From JBFLVQ01 sp040758525 (lineage in GTDB: Bacteria; Acidobacteriota; Blastocatellia; Chloracidobacteriales; JADJPF01): a stretch of DNA of 25,373 nucleotides. Location of the stretch: contig JBFLVQ010000057.1 in the NCBI GenBank assembly GCA_040758525.1, positions 1 to 25,373 of the forward strand, given 5' to 3'. The position numbers and the translations under genes were made by a program. The notes under the pieces were generated by a model that was given only the letters and a program-made list of their open reading frames with translations, was not told the DNA's origin and searched no databases. Below, one piece after another: positions 16,216-22,364 of the stretch (the stretch's first letter is position 1; every line of letters begins with the position of its first letter).

Positions 16216-16255
16216 AGCCAGCAGCGATCACAGTCGTGCTGGCTTTCTTCTTTTT
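16216..16255 (+). terminator. intrinsic terminator (possible leader attenuator)
   Basis: AGCCAGCA (16216-16223) pairs with TGCTGGCT (16237-16244). Beyond one bulged G the stem continues as CGA/TCG around a TCACAG loop, and TTCTTCTTTTT follows (16245-16255). It could end the receptor transcript, but it lies downstream of the 16148-16176 promoter and ends 10 nt before the metallophosphoesterase ATG, so it could also act as an attenuator. Confidence 0.8.
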
Positions 16256-16265
16256 AGAGATTCTA

Positions 16266-17291
16266 ATGAAAATTACTATAAGGAAATGGCAAGCAGCAGC
16301 ACTAGGGTTGCTCTGTTGGGCAATTGTTGCCAATGCGCAAACACGCTTTGTACAGATTACTGATCCACATATTTTCGACTCTGATCAGGTAAGGAAAGGA
16401 GAATCTCTTAGCAAAAGTCAACGTCAAGTACGTACTCTAGATACAGAAAGAGCTTTTATCAATGCGGTAAACTTTATTAATCGGCTAGTTGTGCAGGGCG
16501 CTCATTTTGAATTTATCGTCATCACTGGCGATTTAGGTTTAGCGCATATCTCTTATCCACCTGCACAAGCAGCAAAGAGGATGAAAAGCTGGCTTGCTGC
16601 TTGCAAAGTTATGCGCTTTCTCTTTGTGCCTGGCAATAATGATATCGGCAATTCTATGGAATATATCGAGAAATATAGAGAGTTTATTGCAGCACTGAAG
16701 AAGCAGATGCCCAATCGCGTTTATGAGATCTGTAGTGAACCAATTGAGTATACACAGGGCACACTTTATATAGGTCATAACAGCGCCTCTTACAAATACC
16801 AGCATGATAAACAGCTTGTTGAGTTGCAGGCGCTACGTAGTCTGATTGCTAGTAAAACCGCCTCTCGTATCTACCTATTTTCGCATATCGCCGGCATAGA
16901 TGATCCTTATCTGGTATATACTAATCGGCCTGATAGCAATCAAGAATATCCTTTCTCTGCTTGGGGTGTAAGCAGCCAAGTGCGTAAGCTCTGGTATGAA
17001 CTGCTCGCCGATCCGCGGGTAAAAGCAGTCTTCACTGGCCATTTTCATATCTATCAGCGTAGCTATTATCAAAAGCCATTTAATTGGATACGTGACAACC
17101 GATATCCTCAAACAGTGCTTGATAAAACCTATCTTTGCCCACCTATTTCGGCTAAATACCAATGGGAACAGTCCCAGCGTGCACGTGGTTTTCAGATAGT
17201 GACATTAGATCAACAGGGAGATGTCTCTACACAGGTCTATTGGTATGAGCGTGGTCGTTTCGCAGTAGCCCGTCCTACTGCAGATAACTAA
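16266..17291 (+). CDS. exported metallophosphoesterase (calcineurin-like)
   Basis: A 341-residue protein starting MKITIRKW with a signal peptide (residues ~1-24, VANAQ near the cut). Metal-site motifs: TDPHIF (Asp33, His35), TGDLG (Asp89), PGNNDIG (Gly123-Asp126) and GHFH (His259, His261). The third motif is usually GNHD/E; here Asn125 replaces the His that normally assists catalysis. The 16236 in-frame ATG is rejected because it lies inside the terminator hairpin and would bury the signal peptide. The family hydrolyses phosphomonoesters or diesters; the substrate is unknown. Its stop codon directly abuts that of the convergent small exported protein. A leader attenuator probably controls it. 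Confidence 0.85.
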   Translation: MKITIRKWQAAALGLLCWAIVANAQTRFVQITDPHIFDSDQVRKGESLSKSQRQVRTLDTERAFINAVNFINRLVVQGAHFEFIVITGDLGLAHISYPPAQAAKRMKSWLAACKVMRFLFVPGNNDIGNSMEYIEKYREFIAALKKQMPNRVYEICSEPIEYTQGTLYIGHNSASYKYQHDKQLVELQALRSLIASKTASRIYLFSHIAGIDDPYLVYTNRPDSNQEYPFSAWGVSSQVRKLWYELLADPRVKAVFTGHFHIYQRSYYQKPFNWIRDNRYPQTVLDKTYLCPPISAKYQWEQSQRARGFQIVTLDQQGDVSTQVYWYERGRFAVARPTADN

Positions 17292-17693
17292 CTACTTACA
17301 TTTACAATCCTGCGCGGGCCGCAATGAAAAACTACCATAGCCTTGATAATACCATAGGCACAAATGGCTAGATCCTTCCTTATGAAAACTGAAGCGGAAA
17401 GAGGTTACCGTCTTATTATCGCGTCTGATCTTGATGGTATGTCTACCTGTTAATGATAAATTTTCTATTGATGCGCCTTGTTGAGGAGAGATAGTCAGCG
17501 GTTTTCTATTATCGATCTGGATCGTTAATGTGCTGCCAGGGGGGATAAACTGCTCTCTAGGTGTCATTGCTGGTTCAGAGATTTTCCCACTGCTACCAGG
17601 CATTGGTGGGATACAGATAGATCCACTATCAATGGTTAAGCCGATGGGATAAAAATAGCATGCGATGACAAAATAGAGTCCTAAATACTTCAT
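17292..17693 (-). CDS. small exported hypothetical protein
   Basis: A 133-residue protein with an N-terminal signal peptide (residues ~1-20). The mature part has a Pro/Gly/Ser-rich stretch (SICIPPMPGSSGKIS) followed by a beta-rich domain (TLTIQIDNRKPLTI, GRHTIKIRRDNK, FRFSFHKEGSSHLCLWYYQG) and a Cys-rich tail ending DCKCK. The even number of mature Cys residues suggests disulfides. The gene starts 13 bp after the stop of the kinase-receiver gene on the same strand, so it is likely co-transcribed with it. The beta-sandwich-like composition suggests a ligand-binding or PEGA-like module, but I do not recognise a family. Confidence 0.7.
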   Translation of the reverse strand: MKYLGLYFVIACYFYPIGLTIDSGSICIPPMPGSSGKISEPAMTPREQFIPPGSTLTIQIDNRKPLTISPQQGASIENLSLTGRHTIKIRRDNKTVTSFRFSFHKEGSSHLCLWYYQGYGSFSLRPAQDCKCK

Positions 17694-17706
17694 AACTTAG
17701 TATTGA

Positions 17707-19227
17707 TTAACGTGGTGTACGATTGCTAATACGTTGTAATAGCCGTTTGATACGCACGGTGAGTTCAGCAATGACAAAAGGTTTGGTCCAGTAATCCTCG
17801 ACACCTTGCTCTAATGCCATCACCTTCTCTTCCCAACTATCGCGCGCAGTCACAAATATGAAAGGAATATCATCGAGTGTGCCATCCGTTTTATAACGGA
17901 AGAATAGTTGCCAACCATCAACATTAGGCATCATTATGTCGGAGATAATAAGATGTGGGCGCTTCTCTTTCAGTTTATGCCAAGCTTCATCGCCATCATG
18001 CGCTGTCATTATCTGGCAGCCAAATGGTTCGAAGATCGACTCCAATATCGCGACAATTCCCGGCTCATCATCGACTAGTAGTACATTGATCTGAGGATAT
18101 TTTAATTCCTCAGATGCTGAGGATGTTTCTGGCTGGCTGGGACGTGCATCAGCAAGTGGCATTGTATTGATAAAACCTATCTTGGTCTGTCGAGCTTCAT
18201 TCTTATCAGTTTCAGAAAATCCCATTGTAGTACGTCGATCCCTACGACGACCACGTAGTGCGCGAGGCAACTGATCCAAGGTCGCTTTAGTCTGCTCGAT
18301 GGCGGCTTTCAAATCGTCGGCAAATGCTAATACTGTCTGAAAGCGGTCTTCGGATCGCTTGGCAAGCGCTTTAAGCACAACTTTGTCAAGCACAGCACCA
18401 ATATCGCGCCGTAAAGAGGAGGGTGGCAATGGTTCACTACGTATATGCTGTAAGGCAACATCGGCAGCATTAGCGCTCTTGAAGGGCACTGTGCCAGTAA
18501 GCATCTCGTAAAGAATAATACCTAGACTATAGATATCGGAATGGAAATAGATCTTCTCACCTAGACATTGCTCAGGCGACATATAGTAAGGTGTGCCAAC
18601 TACACCGCCAGTATGTACTGAGTGCAGGCTGCCGGTGCCGCTTATTTCGCGTAGACGAGCAATACCAAAATCGACAATCTGGACAATCTCTTGATTGCCT
18701 TCTGTGGTTTCTAGAAATATATTGTCTGGCTTTAGATCGCAATGTACGATACGGCCCTGATGAGCAGTAGCAACCCCTGCACAGACCTGCTGCATAATGG
18801 TAAGAATACGATCAAAGGAGAGTTGGCCAACCTGTAGGATCTCTTTGGTAAGCGCATGTCCACGTAACAACTTCATCACCAGGTAAGCACCAGCGCCACC
18901 TGGTAGCGTACCATAGTCGTAAATAGTGATGATATTGGGATGGTCTAGGCGAGCCGCAGCCAACGCTTCTGTACGGAAGCGCTTAGTTGCCTCTTCATTA
19001 GTGAGAAACTGCGGTGAGAGGACTTTTACTGCTACTTGTCTTACTAACTCTATCTGGGTGGCGCGGTAGACTACACCCATACCACCCTTGCCAATAACAG
19101 CATCTAGTCGATACTTGTCCAGTATTGTGCGCGAACCCGGCCAAGAGAAGTCGAGTGTCTTCCCATCGGTCGGACAAATGGCAAAATTGTCATCAAAGCA
19201 GTGCGAACACGCTGGACATTCTTTCAT
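17707..19227 (-). CDS. Ser/Thr protein kinase fused to a response-regulator receiver domain
   Basis: About 506 residues from the ATG at 19227 (earlier in-frame ATGs at 19245 and 19290 are possible; 19350 lies upstream of the likely promoter). N-terminal Cys-rich ribbon: CPAC (4-7) and CP.DG (18-22). Kinase domain ~38-310: GKGGMG loop (46-51), AVK Lys68, HCDLKPDN (162-169), DFG (186-188), MSPE. The usual HRD Arg is Cys, marking a non-RD kinase. A basic linker carries two Thr sites in similar contexts (TTMGF, TKIGF). A complete receiver domain (~380-500) has Asp386-Asp387, phospho-acceptor Asp430, Thr460 and Lys482. No DNA-binding output or transmembrane segment is present, so it is cytosolic. 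It probably integrates two-component phosphorylation with Ser/Thr phosphorylation. A small exported protein follows at 13 bp. Confidence 0.92.
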   Translation of the reverse strand: MKECPACSHCFDDNFAICPTDGKTLDFSWPGSRTILDKYRLDAVIGKGGMGVVYRATQIELVRQVAVKVLSPQFLTNEEATKRFRTEALAAARLDHPNIITIYDYGTLPGGAGAYLVMKLLRGHALTKEILQVGQLSFDRILTIMQQVCAGVATAHQGRIVHCDLKPDNIFLETTEGNQEIVQIVDFGIARLREISGTGSLHSVHTGGVVGTPYYMSPEQCLGEKIYFHSDIYSLGIILYEMLTGTVPFKSANAADVALQHIRSEPLPPSSLRRDIGAVLDKVVLKALAKRSEDRFQTVLAFADDLKAAIEQTKATLDQLPRALRGRRRDRRTTMGFSETDKNEARQTKIGFINTMPLADARPSQPETSSASEELKYPQINVLLVDDEPGIVAILESIFEPFGCQIMTAHDGDEAWHKLKEKRPHLIISDIMMPNVDGWQLFFRYKTDGTLDDIPFIFVTARDSWEEKVMALEQGVEDYWTKPFVIAELTVRIKRLLQRISNRTPR

Positions 19228-19311
19228 TACATTTGACGATGACATAGACTTAAGGCACCCATCATTGGTCGCGCTTCGCGCCTTTGCCATCGCCCCCAAA
19301 ATGCATTTGTC

Positions 19312-19320
19312 ATTATAGCA
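19312..19320 (-). promoter_or_regulatory. extended -10 promoter of the kinase-receiver gene
   Basis: On the minus strand TGC-TATAAT, with TATAAT at 19312-19317 and TGC at 19318-19320, is a perfect extended -10. The -35 at 17-nt spacing (CTTTCA, 19335-19340) is poor, as is common for extended -10 promoters. It implies that translation begins at or downstream of 19290. Confidence 0.55.
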
Positions 19321-19406
19321 GCTTTCGCCTGAACTGAAAGGCAGGCGCATTCTCCGAGGTTTAGTCCGGAGTCAAGCCTGCCATTGTCGGCAGGACAATA
19401 AAAGTG

Positions 19407-19434
19407 TTGTGGCTTCGCCGGTACTTCTTATAAT
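19407..19434 (+). promoter_or_regulatory. promoter for the intergenic RNA candidate
   Basis: TTGTGG (19407-19412), 16 nt, perfect TATAAT (19429-19434). Transcription would start near 19441, directly at the beginning of the structured tract. It diverges from the kinase promoter about 110 bp away. Confidence 0.5.
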
Positions 19435-19440
19435 GGCGAC

Positions 19441-19770
19441 CATTGTTAGGTAACTAACCGTCATACCCACAAGAACGCAGGGGAGTGCACGCCCAGGGGC
19501 AGATAAGACCTCTAACCTAATGGCTGAAAAGCAAGCTCGCAAAATCGGCTAATACTGTAAGTCAACGCGAACCTGGTAGTACTTCTGTAGGATACTGTCG
19601 TGAGACAGAATCTTGAACCCAAGAAGCTTCGGCATCTACGCCGGAGACATTCACACAGTTAGAGAGCAGGAGCGGGAACCAGGGCTCAAGGACGGCAAAT
19701 AGATCCAAATAATAGTTACCTGCTCCCTACCTTTCTCGCCCAACAGTTTTCCTATAAATAAAAACTGTTT
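19441..19770 (+). ncRNA. putative structured non-coding RNA or IS605-type relic
   Basis: The tract has no gene-like ORF on either strand. Predicted pairings include GTTAG/CTAAC with a GTAA loop (19445-19458), CTGTC-GTGA-GACAG (19595-19608; a GNRA-type loop, with the stem extendable outward) and CGGC/GCCG (19630-19643). An AT-rich 9-bp hairpin at 19742-19769 could mark the end. From 19604 to 19702 one frame reads DRIL...GIYAGDIH...QERE.. and then stops. This faintly resembles the C-terminal end of IS200/IS605 TnpB proteins and the omega-RNA region that overlaps it. tmRNA, RNase P, 4.5S and 6S signatures were looked for and not found. Extent and identity are uncertain. Confidence 0.4.
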
Positions 19771-20033
19771 GTTCCCAGGTATGGTTATCAATTACTCAAC
19801 AATGTTGCAGAGTATAGTGAAACGTGAGCGTATCGGCAATATTTAATTTTCAATTAGTACGGGCGGTTTCAACCTTTATTTTGCACAATAGCTAAAGTGC
19901 CGGAAAACCCGAACAATCCATTTGTTTATGATTAAGCTTAGGCTACAATAACGGACATTCACCACATATCAGAATCTTTTGAAAGGAGGCGCGCATAGGG
20001 CGGTCTCCACACTGTCTTTAACTGCGCGATCTT
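19703..20033 (+). other. AT-rich intergenic region before the HEAT-repeat gene
   Basis: It includes the AACAGTTTT/AAAACTGTT hairpin (19742-19769), a candidate promoter (19922-19949) and the ribosome-binding region at 19982-20028, described separately. No ORF with coding character was found. Confidence 0.5.
19922..19949 (+). promoter_or_regulatory. candidate promoter for the HEAT-repeat gene
   Basis: TTGTTT (19922-19927), 16-nt spacer, TACAAT (19944-19949; five of six matches). The start would be near 19956, giving an ~78-nt leader that contains the unusual Shine-Dalgarno arrangement. Confidence 0.4.
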
Positions 20034-20036
20034 ATG
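19982..20036 (+). promoter_or_regulatory. distant Shine-Dalgarno bridged to the ATG by a hairpin
   Basis: A strong AAAGGAGG (19982-19989) lies 44 nt upstream of the ATG (20034-20036), too far for normal initiation. CGCGCA (19990-19995) pairs perfectly with TGCGCG (20023-20028). The folded stem would leave only 5 nt between its end and the ATG, restoring a normal effective spacing. Nothing resembling a Shine-Dalgarno lies close to the ATG itself. Confidence 0.5.
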
Positions 20037-20870
20037 GCAGCAGAGTCCAATACCAGACCTAATATTGCAGAATTATTGGAAGAGCTGAGTGAAGCTGGTG
20101 ATCAAGCACCTCTCGAATTAGCGGAAGCAATTCTTGCCCTTCGTGAGGAGGCAGTTGAGCCATTGCGTGCGATTCTGCGGGATAAATACAACTGGGAGGA
20201 GGCAGAACTGCCTGCCGGTTGGATGGTTGTGCATGCTGCCTTGCTGCTTGGTAAGATAGGCGTAAGCGCAGCAATACCAGAATTGATCGGCTGCCTACAT
20301 TATTTAGATCATACTTGGGTGCTTGAGCGTCTACCTACGATCTTTGCCAATATTGGTCCATCTGCAATTGAGCCACTTAAGCAATATCTTAGTGAATCTC
20401 GTAGAGAGCATGACATCTGGTTTCGCGCCGTGCGCGCAGCCGAGTCATTGGGTACCATTGCATTCAAATATCCTGAATACCAAGAGGAGATTATAACCTT
20501 TCTTAATCAAGTGCTAGATGCTGCTCAACCACCTATGGACGAGGACGACTACTTCCATGACTACCTTGGCGCTGTGCTAGTAGCACTTGGCTCACCAAGT
20601 TCGCAACCCATTATCGAGCGCGCTTTAGAAAAGAAGATCGTAAGAACCGAGTGTCTGCTCTCTGTCTGCCCAGTATCAATTGTTGGTGGTAAACACCTTA
20701 TCTTTTCCACCCAACCCCCTGATGAAGAGACGGAAATACGCCATTGGGCTGAGCATGATCTACTTACTTTCTATTATCTAGAAGAGATTATTGGACGTCA
20801 GCGCCAGTGGCAGGAAATTGAGGCAATTACTGGACCGCACCAGCCTGTACAACCCCAAGAACAGGTTTAA
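20034..20870 (+). CDS. HEAT-like repeat protein
   Basis: A 278-residue acidic, cytoplasmic, all-helical protein. Repeated units include LAEAILALREEAVEPLRAILRD (helix pair, ~28-49), VVHAALLLGKIGVSAAIPELIGCL (~65-88), LPTIFANIGPSAIEPLKQYL (~98-117) and AVRAAESLGTIA. The pattern is that of HEAT/PBS-lyase-type repeats, which act as protein-binding scaffolds. The C-terminal ~80 residues contain a Cys pair (LLSVCP, TECLL) and an acidic, aromatic tail (WAEHDLLTFYYLEEIIGRQ) that I cannot assign. The start at 20034 has no local Shine-Dalgarno (see the upstream element). It is convergent with the DUF1501 gene across a shared terminator hairpin. Partner unknown. Confidence 0.82.
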   Translation: MAAESNTRPNIAELLEELSEAGDQAPLELAEAILALREEAVEPLRAILRDKYNWEEAELPAGWMVVHAALLLGKIGVSAAIPELIGCLHYLDHTWVLERLPTIFANIGPSAIEPLKQYLSESRREHDIWFRAVRAAESLGTIAFKYPEYQEEIITFLNQVLDAAQPPMDEDDYFHDYLGAVLVALGSPSSQPIIERALEKKIVRTECLLSVCPVSIVGGKHLIFSTQPPDEETEIRHWAEHDLLTFYYLEEIIGRQRQWQEIEAITGPHQPVQPQEQV

Positions 20871-20873
20871 GAT

Positions 20874-20913
20874 AAAAAGAGAACTGAGCGGCAGTTATAG
20901 TCCGCTCAGTTCT
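20874..20913. terminator. bidirectional intrinsic terminator
   Basis: AGAACTGAGCGG (20880-20891) and CCGCTCAGTTCT (20902-20913) form a perfect 12-bp stem with a 10-nt loop. On the minus strand it is followed by CTTTTTA (T5 at 20874-20878), a good terminator for the DUF1501 operon. In the plus direction the trailing TTATC is weaker. Confidence 0.8.
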
Positions 20914-20933
20914 TATCACTACCCTTACTGCTA

Positions 20934-22343
20934 TTAAGAGAAGAGTTCTTCTACTGGTGCGTATAGCCCCTCCTTGGCATATGGTACATACTCAAATCCA
21001 CGCTTGAACGGATCATCAGTACGAATTGTGGTGTAATCAATACCCATTGCTGAATAGATAGTGCTAAAGATATCTTCAGGACGAATATCGACACCGCGCG
21101 ACCAGCCTGGATCGGCAGTTCTTGCACCGCTGGCATCAGTCGCACCAATTACACGTCCACCTCGTACTCCACCACCTGCCAATAAAGCCGACATTTGCAA
21201 GTAGTGATCACGACCCCGTTGACCTGTAAGAGCACCAACGGTACGTCCAAATTCACCCATTGCGACAATAAGAGTATCGTCTAGCAGAGTCTTACCACTA
21301 CCATTGCGGGAAGGGAGGGCAGCAAGCTCGGTAATCAGTTGTGCTAGTCCTGTATCAAGTTGAGTGGTGCGTGGATAGATACCCTGATTACGATCATAGA
21401 TATTGGAATGGTGATCCCAACCGCCCTGGTTGATCTGTATAAAACGTGTACCTAGATCGGCTTTGATAATATTGCGCGCTACCAGACAGGCAGCACCAAA
21501 GGCATTATTACCAAATCTTGCTAACTCATCTGTAGAATACTGGAAGACAGGCTGAATATCGGGGTTGTACATCAACCCACGTGCTTGATCATAAGATGTT
21601 GCCATCTCATCTGGTCCAGTACCAAGTGGCCCTTCTCGTCTCAACTCTTTATCAAAGGACTCCAATGCTTCGTAACGACGCTTAAAGCGTTCTTCTCCTT
21701 CAGGGTGGGCAGCACCTGCCAAACCGGCTGGAGTAGTCTGTACATTAAATGGAGCGTAGCGTGGTTCAAGATATCCACGCCCAACCACATTACCACTATT
21801 AAGGGCGATAAAACCAGGCAACTTCTGGTTCTCGGCGCGACGACTCTCATACTCTAACGCTACTACTGCGCCTATATTGGGAGCAACCTTGGAAAGTCCA
21901 CTGGCAGGATTACGTCCAATCTGTGTCCATTGTTGTGCCAGTGGGTGTACTAGCGCCCAAGCACTCATAGAGCGCACCAACCCTATACGTGGCAACTGCT
22001 CAGCAAGCCTTGGCATTAGTCCTTTTGGCCAACGTACCTGACCATAGGAAGTAGGCTGAAAATCAGCAGGTGTCCAGGAACCTTCCTTGAGATCAAAAGT
22101 ATCGACATGGCTAGGTCCACCTTCAAGATGTATAAAGATACAGTAACGAGCAGTATTGAGCAGCGAGATAGCAGGAGTCTGCGCCAGTACTTCCAGCGGA
22201 CTGGCCAATCGTGTAAAGAAGAACCCGCTCAATCCCAAACCTGTCAATTTGAAGAATTCGCGCCGACTGAAACCCTGGCCATTGTTGACACTGTTATGAT
22301 GAAGAGGCGCGCTATTTTGAGCTTTGATCAGATCTTTAGTCAT
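20934..22343 (-). CDS. Tat-exported DUF1501 protein
   Basis: A 469-residue protein with a twin-arginine signal (Ser26-Arg27-Arg28-Glu29-Phe30-Phe31, then a hydrophobic stretch to about residue 55), so it is exported folded. The mature part has the alkaline-phosphatase/sulfatase-like DUF1501 layout: IFIHLEGGPSHVDTFDLK near 68-85, a GGWDHHSN motif, TLLVAMGEFGRT-like text (DTLIVAMGEFGRTVG) and GRDHYLQMSALLAGGGVRGGRVIG near the C-terminus. DUF1501 proteins are common in Planctomycetes and Acidobacteriota beside DUF1549/DUF1553 proteins, as here. The catalytic activity is not established. GGAGGAG is well spaced before the ATG, and the 21-bp gap to the upstream gene indicates one operon ending at the 20874-20913 terminator. 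Confidence 0.93.
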   Translation of the reverse strand: MTKDLIKAQNSAPLHHNSVNNGQGFSRREFFKLTGLGLSGFFFTRLASPLEVLAQTPAISLLNTARYCIFIHLEGGPSHVDTFDLKEGSWTPADFQPTSYGQVRWPKGLMPRLAEQLPRIGLVRSMSAWALVHPLAQQWTQIGRNPASGLSKVAPNIGAVVALEYESRRAENQKLPGFIALNSGNVVGRGYLEPRYAPFNVQTTPAGLAGAAHPEGEERFKRRYEALESFDKELRREGPLGTGPDEMATSYDQARGLMYNPDIQPVFQYSTDELARFGNNAFGAACLVARNIIKADLGTRFIQINQGGWDHHSNIYDRNQGIYPRTTQLDTGLAQLITELAALPSRNGSGKTLLDDTLIVAMGEFGRTVGALTGQRGRDHYLQMSALLAGGGVRGGRVIGATDASGARTADPGWSRGVDIRPEDIFSTIYSAMGIDYTTIRTDDPFKRGFEYVPYAKEGLYAPVEELFS

Positions 22344-22364
22344 ATTCTTTCTCCTCCGCTGCCT

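Noticed and set aside
16236..16265. Upstream in-frame start for the metallophosphoesterase
   Set aside because: It falls inside the terminator hairpin, lacks a ribosome-binding site and would put 10 extra residues before a good signal peptide.
19340..19720. tmRNA, RNase P, 4.5S or 6S RNA identity for the structured tract
   Set aside because: The diagnostic conserved elements of each (tag ORF and T-arm, GAGGAAAGTCC/ACAGAA core, GGAAGG loop, long 6S hairpin) were not found on either strand.
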